Shown here: piece after piece, positions 1 through 10,982 of the stretch
Position numbering within the stretch: the first letter of the stretch is position 1
Layout: the number at the start of each line of letters is the position of its first letter
DNA from: Pseudomonadota bacterium
GTDB taxonomy: Bacteria > Myxococcota_A > UBA796 > SXON01
Assembly: GCA_030684355.1 (NCBI GenBank)
Contig: JAUXTN010000017.1
Span: 1-64,000, forward strand
Length of the DNA: 64,000 nt
Reading direction: 5' to 3'
Translations under genes and position numbers: made by a program
The notes under the pieces: generated by a model
What the model saw: the letters and a program-made list of their open reading frames with translations, nothing else
Database searches by the model: none
What the model was told of the DNA's origin: nothing

Positions 1-2
1 CG

Positions 3-2240
3 CCCCCGCCCCCCGCCGCCCCGCGAAAGCGGCTCGGCGCCGATGCCCTCGGGGTGTGGGCCCTCGCGATCCCGGGCGGGCTCGCGCTCCTCCTCGCCGC
101 GATCTTCGCCCTCCGCGAGGCCATCGCGGCCGGCTTCGTCGGCCCGGGTGCGCGGTTCGCGCTCGGCGCGGCGGTGGGGACCGTGGCCGTGCTCGCCAGC
201 GAATTCGCGCGCGCCCGGCGCTACGACGTGCCCGCGGCCGCGCTCGGCGGCGGCGGGGCGGGCGTGTTCTACGCGGTGCTCTACGCGGGCCACGCCCGGT
301 ACAACCTCTTCGGCCAGGAGCTCGCCTTCGGGCTCATGGTCCTGACGACCCTGGTGACCCTCCTCGCCGCGGAGCGTCGCAACAGCCGGTTCATGGCCAC
401 CCTCGCGATGGTGGGCGGCTACCTCACGCCGATCCTGCTCTCGACCGGCGAGAACAAGGCCGTCGCGTTCTTCACCTACCTGGCGCTGCTCGACGCCGGC
501 CTCGTCGTCGCGGCGACCCGTCGCCGGTGGACCACGATCCTCGGCGTCTCCGGGCTGGTCACCGCCGCGCTGTACCTCGGCTGGATGGCGCAGTTCCGCG
601 CGCCGGACCAGGTGCTCGTCGGGCTCCTCGCCCCGGCGGGCCTCGCCGCGCTCTACCTCGCGGTCGCCACACGTCGCGCCACTGGGACCGCCGAGGCCAT
701 CGTGGCGGGCGCCGCGGCGGGGATCCTCGTGCTCTGCGGCGTCGGGTTCGTCATCCCGGCGGACGCCTGGCGGAACGACCCCGTGAGCTTCCTGCCGCTG
801 GCAGGGGGCCGCGGGGACACCGTGTGGCTCGCGCTCGTCTACGTGCTGGCGGCGCCGACCGCCCTCGTCGTGGCGGGGCGCCGTCGTGTCGCCCCCTGGC
901 TCGAGGCCATCGGCGTCACGGTCGCGGCCCTCCTCCTCGCGCCGTTCGTCCTCTCCCACGCGATCCTCGACCCCCCCTACTGGGAGCCCGTCGCCGCCGC
1001 GCTCGTCGGGGTGCCGCTGCTGATGGCGCTCACCGGCACCGGGCTCTGGATCGTGCCGCTGGCGTGGTCCGGCCTCCTCCTCGCCGCCACCGCGCTCCCC
1101 GGCGATCCGCCGCCCATGGCTCTCGTTTCGGGGTCCGCCGCCGCGCTCGGCGTCCTCGGCGCGCTCCTGGGGCAGGTCCGCGGGCCCCGTGCCGCGCTCC
1201 TCCCGGCGCTCGCGGCCACCGCGCTGCCGCTGCTCACCCCGCTCGCCCGGTCGCTCTCCGGCGAGGCCTACGCCCCCGACGACGCCGGCGCCTGGCTCCT
1301 CGGGCTCGCCGTCGTCTACGCGAGCTACACGTTCCCGCCCTTCTGGCGGCCGCGCACAGCGGACCTCTACGGGGCGCTCTCCGCCGCCCTCGCCGGCCCG
1401 CTGCTGTTCTTCGCGTTCCACCGCCTGTGGGTCGACACCTGGGGGGATGCCGCGATCGGCGCCCTCCCCGTCGTCCTCGGCATGGTCACGCTCATGGCGG
1501 CGGTCACCCTCGTGCGCGCCGTGAAGGTGCGGGCCGACGACCGCGAGCTCGCCATCCTCGTCACCGTCGTGCTCCTCTTCGCGTCGGTCGCGGTGCCGCT
1601 CCAGCTCTCCGAGGCGTGGCTCACGGTCGGCTGGGCGATCGAGGTCGCGCTGCTCGGCGCCCTGTCGCGCCGCCTGACCCACCCGATCGTCCGCGTGTTC
1701 GGCGGCGTGCTCGCCGTGGCGGTGGCCGTGCGCCTCCTCCTGAACCCCGACGCCCTCGACTACGGCGGCGGGGAGGGGATGATCCTCCTGAACTGGACGC
1801 TCTACACCTGGGGCATCCCGGCGGTGTGCCTGCTCGTGGCCGCGCGGCTCTTCGACGAGCCCGTCTGGTTCCGCACGGGCCTGCGCACCCTCGCGGTGCT
1901 GCTCTTCTTCGCGCTGGTCAACCTCGAGGTCGCCCACGCCTTCGCGCACGACGACTCCTTGTCCTTCACCAGCGAGGACCTCGCGGAGAGCATGACGCGC
2001 TCGATCGCGTGGGCCACCTACGGGCTCCTGCTCATCGCCGTCGGCACCGCGAAGGACTCCCGCGGCGCCCGCCTCGCCGGGCTCTCCTTCGCGCTTCTCG
2101 GCGCGCTCAAGGTCTTCGTCGTAGACCTCTGGAGCCTCTCCGGCTTCGCGCGGGTCGGCTCCTTCGCCGGCCTCGCGGTCACCCTGCTCGTCGGCGCGGT
2201 CGCCTTCCAGCGAATCGTGTTGAAGGATCGGAAGCCATGA
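3..2240 (+). CDS. DUF2339 family multi-pass membrane protein (5' end outside window)
   Basis: A large polytopic inner-membrane protein with hydrophobic segments over nearly its whole length. The N-terminal pattern of a Gly/Leu-rich helix, a GxxxR turn and a later YAVLYAGHARYNLFG stretch is typical of DUF2339 proteins. The frame is open to the window edge, so the first visible GTG (54) is probably internal and the true start lies upstream. The stop overlaps the next start by ATGA (2237-2240), and the partner there is a DUF3999 protein, a pairing known for these families. The biochemical role of the family is not established; an envelope function is inferred from location and partner. Confidence 0.85.
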   Translation, partial: PPPPAAPRKRLGADALGVWALAIPGGLALLLAAIFALREAIAAGFVGPGARFALGAAVGTVAVLASEFARARRYDVPAAALGGGGAGVFYAVLYAGHARYNLFGQELAFGLMVLTTLVTLLAAERRNSRFMATLAMVGGYLTPILLSTGENKAVAFFTYLALLDAGLVVAATRRRWTTILGVSGLVTAALYLGWMAQFRAPDQVLVGLLAPAGLAALYLAVATRRATGTAEAIVAGAAAGILVLCGVGFVIPADAWRNDPVSFLPLAGGRGDTVWLALVYVLAAPTALVVAGRRRVAPWLEAIGVTVAALLLAPFVLSHAILDPPYWEPVAAALVGVPLLMALTGTGLWIVPLAWSGLLLAATALPGDPPPMALVSGSAAALGVLGALLGQVRGPRAALLPALAATALPLLTPLARSLSGEAYAPDDAGAWLLGLAVVYASYTFPPFWRPRTADLYGALSAALAGPLLFFAFHRLWVDTWGDAAIGALPVVLGMVTLMAAVTLVRAVKVRADDRELAILVTVVLLFASVAVPLQLSEAWLTVGWAIEVALLGALSRRLTHPIVRVFGGVLAVAVAVRLLLNPDALDYGGGEGMILLNWTLYTWGIPAVCLLVAARLFDEPVWFRTGLRTLAVLLFFALVNLEVAHAFAHDDSLSFTSEDLAESMTRSIAWATYGLLLIAVGTAKDSRGARLAGLSFALLGALKVFVVDLWSLSGFARVGSFAGLAVTLLVGAVAFQRIVLKDRKP

Positions 2241-4132
2241 TCTTGATCTTCCAGGCCGTTCTCGCCGCCGACCCCTCGGTCTACGCCGTCGCCGCGCCCG
2301 TCACGATCCCGGCCGCCGGCCCGGTGCGCGTCGGCCTGGGGCCGGACCTCGTGGGGGGAGAGCCCGACGGCCTCGCCGAGACCCTGCTCGTCACGAACGC
2401 CGAGGGGGTCCCCGTCCCGTACGCGGTGCTCCGCTCGACGCAGGACGGCTCGCCCTACGAGTCGGACCTCGATTTCCGCCCCGTGGGGGAGTCCGCGTGG
2501 GAGACCGAGGGCTCCGACCGCCCGGTCGACGCCCTGGAGCTGGAGATCCTCGACCTGGAGGGCAAGGGCCCGTTCATGGCGACGGTGCGGTGGGGTCGGA
2601 ACGGCGCCTGGAGCGGCGCGGCGACGGAGCTCGTGTACCACTTGAGCGATGGCGCCGAGGCGCGTCGCGTCGAGGTCCCGCACGTGTCCGGGCCGTTCCG
2701 CGTCGAGCTCGTCGGCTACGACGGCGAGCCGCCGCGGCTGGTCGACCTCACGAGCATCCGGGAGCTGCCCGGTCATGTCCCACGCGTCGTGGAGACGGTG
2801 GCGATGCCGAGCCCCGTGCTCACCGAGGACGGCCGCGCCCGCTACACCCTCCGCCTCGACGGTCCCCGCGCCGTCACCGAGCTGCGCTTCCAGGTGCCGC
2901 CCGGCGTCGACATCTTCGAGCGCTACGTGGATGTCCGCGTCCCGAGCGCCTGGGGCGAGGCCGGCGCCTACCTGGGGAGCGCCTCCTCCGGGACGATCCG
3001 GCGCATCCGGGTCGGCGGGGCGCACGTCGACCGTGTCTCCGTCCCCGTCGGGTTCTCCGGCGACACCCTGATCGTGGAGATCGCCACCGACCGCGGCGAT
3101 CCGCTCCCCATCGACGCCGTCGAGGTCGTGTCGGAGGGGGCCCAGCTCCTCCTCCGCGACGCCGGTCCCGGCCCGCACACGATCTACGCGGCGGCGGCCA
3201 CGCCCTCGACCCCCTACGATCTCGGCGTGGCGGCCCCGGAGCTCCTCGACGCGGATCCGCCGCTGGTGGTGGCCGGGAGCGCCGCGCGGAACCCCGCGTG
3301 GGTGCCGACGCCGACCCGCGAGGGGGTCGACGACCCGGGGCCCGACCTCTCCCTGGCGCGCTTTCAGTACGAGCGGGACATCGTGGGCGAGCCGGGCTGG
3401 ACCAGCATCCCGCTCGACCGCTCCGTGCTGGCGCGCACGCGCGAAGATCTGGCGGACGTGCGGATCGTGGACACGCAGGGGCGGCAGGTGCCGTTCCTCC
3501 TCTGGCGCACCGGCGACGAGGTCGGCTGGGACGCCGGGCCCGTCGAGCGGGAGGAGAAGGGGGCGACCACGCGGCTGCGCGTTCCCCTGGACGGGACCGC
3601 GCCCGTCGCGTCGATCCAGCTCCAGACGAGCGAGCGGGTCTTCGAGCGGGGGGTCTCGATCTTGCGCGACACCGGCCGGACCACCACCGTGCTGCGCCGC
3701 GTCAACTGGCAAGGCCCCGAGCGCGGCGGCACCTTGGCGATCCAGCTCAACGAACGTCTCGGCGACGCGTTGCTCATCCACATCGAGAACGGCGACAACC
3801 CGCCGCTCGCCATCGACGCCGTGCGGGTCACGAGCCCTGGATGGGAGCTCCGCGCGCGGATCCCCGAGGGGGGCGCGCGCCTCGTCTACGGCGCGCCGGG
3901 CGCCCGCGCGCCTGCGTACGACCTGTCGCTGTTGGAGCAGGACGTGCGCCGCATGCCCGTCGCGACGGCGACCCTCGGCGAGGAGCGCCCGCTCGAGGCC
4001 CCGACCCCGGGTGCGGTGGACCGTGGCCTCGCGCTCGTCGGCATCGGCGTGCTCGCGGTCGGGCTCATCGGGATGGTCGTGCGGGTCCTCACGGGCGTGG
4101 CGGCGCCCTCGCCGGACGAGGCGGCGGGGTAG
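2237..4132 (+). CDS. DUF3999 family periplasmic protein with C-terminal membrane anchor
   Basis: 631 residues. A short N-terminal hydrophobic segment ending in a signal-peptidase-like AxA site (about residues 1-12) is followed by a long beta-rich extracellular region and one transmembrane helix near the C-terminus (about 595-617), so the bulk should face the periplasm. The stretch with LPLDRSVLART and VRIVDTQGRQVPFLLW resembles the repeated sandwich motif of DUF3999. The start is the ATG in the ATGA overlap with the DUF2339 gene, so the two are translationally coupled and probably form one envelope complex. The exact function is unknown. Confidence 0.82.
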   Translation: MILIFQAVLAADPSVYAVAAPVTIPAAGPVRVGLGPDLVGGEPDGLAETLLVTNAEGVPVPYAVLRSTQDGSPYESDLDFRPVGESAWETEGSDRPVDALELEILDLEGKGPFMATVRWGRNGAWSGAATELVYHLSDGAEARRVEVPHVSGPFRVELVGYDGEPPRLVDLTSIRELPGHVPRVVETVAMPSPVLTEDGRARYTLRLDGPRAVTELRFQVPPGVDIFERYVDVRVPSAWGEAGAYLGSASSGTIRRIRVGGAHVDRVSVPVGFSGDTLIVEIATDRGDPLPIDAVEVVSEGAQLLLRDAGPGPHTIYAAAATPSTPYDLGVAAPELLDADPPLVVAGSAARNPAWVPTPTREGVDDPGPDLSLARFQYERDIVGEPGWTSIPLDRSVLARTREDLADVRIVDTQGRQVPFLLWRTGDEVGWDAGPVEREEKGATTRLRVPLDGTAPVASIQLQTSERVFERGVSILRDTGRTTTVLRRVNWQGPERGGTLAIQLNERLGDALLIHIENGDNPPLAIDAVRVTSPGWELRARIPEGGARLVYGAPGARAPAYDLSLLEQDVRRMPVATATLGEERPLEAPTPGAVDRGLALVGIGVLAVGLIGMVVRVLTGVAAPSPDEAAG

Positions 4133-4133
4133 C

Positions 4134-4156
4134 CAGGCCGGCTGACGCACGGCCTG
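4134..4156 (+). terminator. GC-rich hairpin after the DUF3999 gene, repeated at 40244
   Basis: Starting 2 nt after the TAG stop, CAGGCCG (4134-4140) pairs with CGGCCTG (4150-4156) around a 9-nt loop. No T-tract follows. Nearly the same sequence follows the stop codon at 40244, so this is either a recurring terminator-like element or a small interspersed repeat. Confidence 0.5.
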
Positions 4157-4219
4157 TCTATCCGGCAGCGCTGGCCGGACGGGCCTTCGCCGGGATAGAC
4201 GCCGCACCCGGAGTTTCCC

Positions 4220-4666
4220 ATGTCGTTGATGGACCAGGTCTCGGCCGAGCTCAAGAAGTCCATGCTCGCGAAGGACGCCGTCCGCACCACCGGGCTGCGG
4301 ATGATCCGCGCCGCCTTCATCGAGCTGGAGAAGGAAGGCAAGGGGGAGGTGACCGACGAGCGTTGCCTCGAGTCGCTGCGCCGCTTGAAGAAGCAGCGCG
4401 AGGACTCCATCACCGCCTACGTGCAGGCCAACCGCGAGGATCTCGCCTCCGTCGAGCGCGCCGAGCTCGCCGTGATCGAGGCCTTCCTGCCGCAGCTCGC
4501 GGACGAGGCCACGACCCGCGCGTGGGTCAAGGAGGCCATCGCCGCGAGCGGCGCGACCTCCCCGCGCGAGATGGGGAAGGCGATGGGCGCGCTCATGAAG
4601 GCCCACAAGGCCGACATCGACGCCGGCCTCGCCCGCAAGCTCCTGGAGCAGGAGCTGGGCGCCTAG
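4220..4666 (+). CDS. yqeY: GatB/YqeY domain protein
   Basis: 148 residues, the usual length for stand-alone YqeY proteins. It shows the family pattern of a helical N-half (LKKSMLAKDAVRTTGLRMI) and a C-half with FLPQLADEATTRAWVKEAI and GKAMGALMKAHKADIDA. The fold resembles the C-terminal helical domain of GatB, suggesting a tRNA- or amidotransferase-related role, but the in vivo role is not settled. ATG start with GGAG 9 nt upstream. An ATAG motif lies at 4193-4196, a likely promoter element for the 4220-5985 unit. The stop TAG overlaps the GTG start of the biotin carboxylase by one base. Confidence 0.88.
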   Translation: MSLMDQVSAELKKSMLAKDAVRTTGLRMIRAAFIELEKEGKGEVTDERCLESLRRLKKQREDSITAYVQANREDLASVERAELAVIEAFLPQLADEATTRAWVKEAIAASGATSPREMGKAMGALMKAHKADIDAGLARKLLEQELGA

Positions 4667-5985
4667 TGTTCCGCCGCATCCTCATCGCGAATCGGGGCGA
4701 GGTCGCGGCGCGCGTGCTCCGCACGTGTCGTCGCCTCGGGATCCAGGCCGTCGCCGCCGTCGCGGAGCCGGACGCCGAGCTCGCGTGGCTCGCCGACGCC
4801 GACGCCATCGCCCCGGTCGGGGGCCGCGGCGGCTACCTCGATCCGGACGCCCTGCTCGCCGCCGCGCGCGAGCACGGGTGCTCCGCGCTCCATCCCGGGT
4901 GGGGGTTCCTCTCCGAGAACGCGCTGTTCGCGACCCGCTGCGAGGCCGAGCGCATCACGTTCATCGGGCCCTCGCCCGCCTCGATGCGGGCCATGGGCGA
5001 CAAGCAGGTGGCCCGGGAGACGATGGGGCGCCTCGGCATGCCGCTGATCCCCGGCTCCCCCGGGAACGTCACGACGGTCGACGAGGCGCTCCGGATCGCC
5101 GAGGGCCTCGGCTACCCGGTGCTCCTGAAGGCCCGCTCGGGCGGCGGCGGCCGCGGGATGCGCCGCGTGAACGTGCCGGCCGAGATGGCGGAGGCCTTCG
5201 GGCAGGCCAGCGCCGAGGGCCAGAGCGCCTTCGGGGACGGCACGCTCTACCTGGAGAAGCTGGTCGTCCGCGGCCGCCACATCGAGTTCCAGGTCCTCGG
5301 GGACCGCCACGGCAACCTCGTGACGCTCGGCGAGCGCGAGTGCAGCGTGCAGCGTCGGCACCAGAAGCTGCTCGAAGAGAGCCCGTCTCCCGCGCTCTCG
5401 CCGGCGGAGTGCGCCCGGATCGGCACCATCGTGGCCGATGCCTGCCGCGCCGCCGGCTACTACGGCGCCGGCACCGTCGAGATGCTGCGCGACCCCTCCG
5501 GCGCGCTCTACTTCATGGAGATGAACACCCGCCTCCAGGTCGAGCACCCGGTGACCGAGGCCGTGACCGGGCTCGATCTCGTCGAGCTCCAGCTCCGCGT
5601 GGCCGCGAACGAGGTCGTGAAGCCGACCTTCTCGGTGTCGGGGCACGCGATCGAGTGCCGCGTGAACGCGGAGGACCCGGACGCCGGGTTCCGGCCCGCG
5701 CCGGGGCGCGTCACCCGCCTCGTGCTGCCGCAGGGGGAGGGGATCCGCGTCGACACGCACCTCCGCGCGGGGGACGCCATCTCGCCGTTCTACGACTCGA
5801 TGGTGGCGAAGGTCATCGTGCACGCGCCGGACCGCGCGGCCGCGATCGCCCGGATGGACGCCGCGCTCGCCGCGATGGTCGTCGAGGGCGTGCCGACCAC
5901 CATCCCGCTCCAGCGCCGCATCCTGGCCGACCCCCGCTTCGTCGCCGGTGACTACGACACCACGTTCCTCGACGGGCTGATCTGA
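4666..5985 (+). CDS. accC: Biotin carboxylase subunit of an acyl-CoA carboxylase
   Basis: 439 residues. The ATP-grasp biotin carboxylase carboxylates biotin on a carrier protein using ATP and bicarbonate. Visible are the N-domain start FRRILIANRGEVAARVLRT, the glycine-rich ATP loop SGGGGRGM (about 158-166), the EMNTRLQVEHPVTE motif (about 285-298) and a C-domain ending in YDTTFLDGLI. No carboxyltransferase or carrier is fused to it. GTG start in TAGTG overlap with yqeY. The likely partner is the carboxyltransferase-carrier fusion at 8932, separated from this gene by two membrane-protein genes. Whether it serves acetyl-CoA, propionyl-CoA or another acyl-CoA cannot be read from the sequence. 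Confidence 0.93.
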   Translation: MFRRILIANRGEVAARVLRTCRRLGIQAVAAVAEPDAELAWLADADAIAPVGGRGGYLDPDALLAAAREHGCSALHPGWGFLSENALFATRCEAERITFIGPSPASMRAMGDKQVARETMGRLGMPLIPGSPGNVTTVDEALRIAEGLGYPVLLKARSGGGGRGMRRVNVPAEMAEAFGQASAEGQSAFGDGTLYLEKLVVRGRHIEFQVLGDRHGNLVTLGERECSVQRRHQKLLEESPSPALSPAECARIGTIVADACRAAGYYGAGTVEMLRDPSGALYFMEMNTRLQVEHPVTEAVTGLDLVELQLRVAANEVVKPTFSVSGHAIECRVNAEDPDAGFRPAPGRVTRLVLPQGEGIRVDTHLRAGDAISPFYDSMVAKVIVHAPDRAAAIARMDAALAAMVVEGVPTTIPLQRRILADPRFVAGDYDTTFLDGLI

Positions 5986-7343
5986 CCGCGGGGGCGCCGA
6001 CCGCGCCCACCGAGCGGCGCGGCGACGGGCTCCTGGCCCCGGCGCTCGTCGGCTTTGCCCTGGCGTTGGGCCTGCGCCTCACGCTGCTGTACACCTTCGC
6101 GGCGAATTACAGCTTCGACGGCTTCCAGCGTTGGGCGGGGCGGGACCACCTGCTCGTCCAGGCGTGGCTCCCGGTCACCCAGTCGGTGATCGCGGCGGTC
6201 GCGGCGCTCGGGGGGAGCATTACCGACGCGCGCATCGCGATGTCCGTCCTCGCCGCCGGGGCCGTCGCCGCCGGCGTCGTCGTCGCGGGTCGTCTCGGCG
6301 GGCGGGTCGCCGCGTGGGCGTTCCTGGTGCCTTCCTGCTACGGGCCGTTCCTCGTGTGGGGCGGCGCGCTCTACCAGGAGGGGACCTTCCTCCTCGTGCT
6401 CTTCAGCGGGCTCGCGCTGGCGCTCTCGGGCAGGCTCGCGCTCGCCGACCTCGTCATCGGGCTCCTGGGCCTCGTGCGATACGAAGGGTGGCCGTGCGTC
6501 GTGTTGTACGCCGCGTGGCGGCGGGACCCGCGCGCGCTCGTCGCGCTCTGGGGCATGGGCGCGTGGCTCCTCATCCGCTACGGGCTCGACCTCGGCGGCT
6601 ACCACGCCTCCCCCGCGGACTTCGACGACTGGGAGGGCCTCGGCGACCGCACGACGGTCAGCTCGTGGGCCCGCGACGCGCGCCGCCTCTTCATGAGCGC
6701 GTGGAACTCCGGCGGCGTCAGCTTCGGCGTGGCGGCGGTGGTCGGGATCGTGACCGGGTGGCGCCGCCCCGGCGTGCTCCTCCTCGCGGCGGTGGGGCTT
6801 GCCCAGGTCGCGGCGGTCGCGGGCTGGCTGGCGGGCCTCGAGATCGCGACCTACCGGATGCTCGTCGTGCCGGTCGTGGTCGCGGGCGTGCTCGGGGCCG
6901 CGGGCGCATCGGCGGTGTGGGCCCGCCTCTCGGAGTCGCTGCGCCCCGGGCTGGTGCTCATCGGAACGCTGCTCCTCTGCGTGGGGGTGGTCGACGCGTG
7001 GCGCGCGACCCGCTCCGAGGTCTTCAAGCTCACGCCCGAGCGCGTCCTGCTCGCGCGGATCGCGGCGCGGCCCGACTGCGACTGGGTCGTGACCCCTCGC
7101 GCCGGGCTCGGCACGAGGCTCCGCCACGACGGGTGTGAAGTCCTCCAGGGGCTCGGCGCGCCGCGGCACGGCGAGGGCTTCTGGTGCGACACCTGGGCCG
7201 TGGCTCCGCCGCCCGAGCGCGCCTGCACCGCGCGCGCGGTGTGGGACGGGGAGAGCTACGAGGTCGCGTTCCACGGCAACATGGGGCCGGGCGCGGCGGG
7301 GATGAGCGAGGACGCGGTGCCGACGGGCGCGCCCGCGCCGTAG
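5982..7343 (+). CDS. GT-C-like polytopic membrane protein, copy 1 of a tandem pair
   Basis: About 453 residues with roughly ten hydrophobic helices and a soluble C-terminal region containing RHDGCEVLQG. It is clearly paralogous to the next gene: both share FDGFQRWAGRD or LDGFQRWAGRD, ALYQEG and HDGCE. The layout is like GT-C glycosyltransferases, but no diagnostic catalytic pair is certain. The first conventional start is TTG 6066, which would drop the segment PALVGFALALGLRL that aligns with residues near the N-terminus of the paralog. CTG at 5982 overlaps the accC stop as CTGA and restores that segment, so I prefer it; the start is uncertain. Confidence 0.7.
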   Translation: MTAGAPTAPTERRGDGLLAPALVGFALALGLRLTLLYTFAANYSFDGFQRWAGRDHLLVQAWLPVTQSVIAAVAALGGSITDARIAMSVLAAGAVAAGVVVAGRLGGRVAAWAFLVPSCYGPFLVWGGALYQEGTFLLVLFSGLALALSGRLALADLVIGLLGLVRYEGWPCVVLYAAWRRDPRALVALWGMGAWLLIRYGLDLGGYHASPADFDDWEGLGDRTTVSSWARDARRLFMSAWNSGGVSFGVAAVVGIVTGWRRPGVLLLAAVGLAQVAAVAGWLAGLEIATYRMLVVPVVVAGVLGAAGASAVWARLSESLRPGLVLIGTLLLCVGVVDAWRATRSEVFKLTPERVLLARIAARPDCDWVVTPRAGLGTRLRHDGCEVLQGLGAPRHGEGFWCDTWAVAPPPERACTARAVWDGESYEVAFHGNMGPGAAGMSEDAVPTGAPAP

Positions 7344-7362
7344 CGAGCCCGGCGCGATTCCC

Positions 7363-7378
7363 GTCACGCACCCGTGAC
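7363..7378. promoter_or_regulatory. Inverted repeat upstream of a sigma-54 site
   Basis: GTCACG-CACC-CGTGAC is a perfect 6-bp dyad about 90 bp before the predicted -24 element at 7469. That is a normal distance for an enhancer-binding activator. A further half-site GTCACG occurs at 7464-7469. Confidence 0.4.
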
Positions 7379-7467
7379 AGAGGCGTGTCTGACGCGGGCG
7401 CGGGTGACGCCCTCGCGGTAGGAGGCGCGGATCGCGAGCCAGCTGCTCAGCACTGAAGGGCGCGTCA

Positions 7468-7483
7468 CGGCACGACACTTGCT
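7468..7483 (+). promoter_or_regulatory. Predicted sigma-54 promoter
   Basis: CGGCACGACACTTGCT matches the sigma-54 consensus with GG at 7469-7470, ten bases, then GC at 7481-7482 inside TTGC. It lies about 20 bp before the ATG at 7504. Only the initial T of TGGCAC is replaced, by C. Confidence 0.6.
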
Positions 7484-7503
7484 TGTCCCCGTGCGGAGAG
7501 AGA

Positions 7504-8808
7504 ATGCCGACCGTAGACGTGACCGCCCCTCCTCCCGCCGCCCGCTCGGCGGTGGGGCCGGCGCTTGCCTCGTTCGGGGCGGCGCTCGCCGTGCGGCTCC
7601 TCCTCCTCGCGCGGTTCCCGGACAACATCGGCCTCGACGGCTTCCAACGTTGGGCCGGCCGTGACTGGCTCCTCGTCCAGGGCTGGCTCCCAGGGCCCCA
7701 GGCGCTCATCTGGGCGGCGGATGCCCTGGGCTTCGATGTGCTCGGCGCGCGCGTGATGATGGCCGTGGTGGCGTCGCTCGCGGTCGCCGCCGGCGCCGCC
7801 CTGGCACAGGGCATCGGGGGGCCGCGCGCGGGCTGGCTCTTCGGTACGGTCGCGACGTTCGGCCCGTTCGCCCTCTGGGGCACCGCGCTCTACCAGGAGG
7901 GGGTCTTCCTCCTGCTGCTCTTCACCGGGCTCGCGCTGGCGGTGCGAGGGCGGCTCCTCACCGCGGACCTCGTCCTGGGCGCGCTCGGCCTCGTCCGGTA
8001 CGAGGCGTGGCCCCTGCTCGTCCTCTACGTCGCGTGGCGCCGCTCGCCGATGGCGCTTCTGGCCGGGTGGGGGGCCCTGGTGTGGGTCCTCGGCCGCGCG
8101 GCGGGCTGGGCGGGCCACGCCGCCTCGCCGATCGACTACTTCTCCGACTGGGAGGGGCTCGGCGCCCGCTTCACCCTGGCGGGTTGGCTCGCGGACGCCG
8201 GGGCGCTCCTCACGCTCGCGGTGCAGTCGGGGGCCGTCGTCTTTGCCGCGTACGCGCTCGTGGGGGTGCGTTCGCGCGCCCGCGGCACCTGGCTCGTGAT
8301 GGCCATGGTGGCCGTCCAGCTCGTGTTCGTCGCGGTGTGGATGGTGGGGTTGGAGCGCGCCACGCCCCGCATGTTGATCCTCCCGACGATGATCGCGGCG
8401 GTCGTGGGGGCCGTGGGCCTCGCGCGCGCCTGGGAGCATCGCATCGGCCGCGGCGTCGCCCTCGCCGCCCTGCTCCTCGGCACCATCGCCGGCCTCACCG
8501 ACGCGTGGGGCGCCGCGGCGCGCGAGGCCCGCTGGACCCGTCCGGAGCGCGCGGCGCTCGACCTGATGGAGACCTGCGTGGGTTGCCGCTGGTGGGTGGA
8601 GCCGCGCACGGGCATCGGCCCCCGCGATCGGCACGATGGCTGCGAGATCCTCCAGGGGGTCTCCGACTTGCGGCATGGCGAGGAGTTCCTCTGCGCGGCC
8701 TGGCCGGCGGACGCCGCGGGCGCGTCGAGCTGCCAGGGGCGCGTGGCCTGGAACGGCAAGGCCTACGAGGTCACCGTCGTCACCGCGCAGGCGCCGACCT
8801 CGCGCTGA
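7504..8808 (+). CDS. GT-C-like polytopic membrane protein, copy 2 of a tandem pair
   Basis: 434 residues, paralogous along its length to the preceding gene. It has a short cytoplasmic N-terminus, about ten transmembrane segments and a C-terminal soluble domain with HDGCEILQG and paired cysteines (TCVGC near 357-361). The start is ATG 7504, preceded by GGAGAG at 7495-7500; the in-frame TTG at 7483 lies inside the predicted sigma-54 element and is unlikely. Unlike copy 1, which is coupled to accC, this copy has its own predicted promoter, so the duplicates may be expressed under different conditions. Membrane glycosyl or lipid transfer is a guess from topology. Confidence 0.75.
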   Translation: MPTVDVTAPPPAARSAVGPALASFGAALAVRLLLLARFPDNIGLDGFQRWAGRDWLLVQGWLPGPQALIWAADALGFDVLGARVMMAVVASLAVAAGAALAQGIGGPRAGWLFGTVATFGPFALWGTALYQEGVFLLLLFTGLALAVRGRLLTADLVLGALGLVRYEAWPLLVLYVAWRRSPMALLAGWGALVWVLGRAAGWAGHAASPIDYFSDWEGLGARFTLAGWLADAGALLTLAVQSGAVVFAAYALVGVRSRARGTWLVMAMVAVQLVFVAVWMVGLERATPRMLILPTMIAAVVGAVGLARAWEHRIGRGVALAALLLGTIAGLTDAWGAAAREARWTRPERAALDLMETCVGCRWWVEPRTGIGPRDRHDGCEILQGVSDLRHGEEFLCAAWPADAAGASSCQGRVAWNGKAYEVTVVTAQAPTSR

Positions 8809-8918
8809 TCGGTCGATGGGCGCTCGAGGGCCCGGTCCAGACGCGCCATCGGCCCCCGTCCGCCGACGCTTCCCGGCGGGCTTGCGGGCCACGCGCGGGC
8901 CGACGGTCCGCCCAGCGG

Positions 8919-8924
8919 TTAGCG
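8919..8924 (+). promoter_or_regulatory. -10-like hexamer close to the start codon
   Basis: TTAGCG lies 7 nt before the ATG at 8932, and no Shine-Dalgarno lies between. This fits a leaderless transcript. Confidence 0.45.
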
Positions 8925-8931
8925 CGGCGCC

Positions 8932-10938
<2,007 letters not shown>

Positions 10939-10982
10939 GTCGGCCCCCCGGATGTGCCCCGTGCCGGTTGGCGTCCGCGCGC

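Noticed and set aside
56..2236. Very long open frame running from 56 into the DUF3999 gene
   Set aside because: The part before 2237 is the antiphase shadow of the DUF2339 gene, Arg/Pro-rich and without family character; only the segment from ATG 2237 is real.
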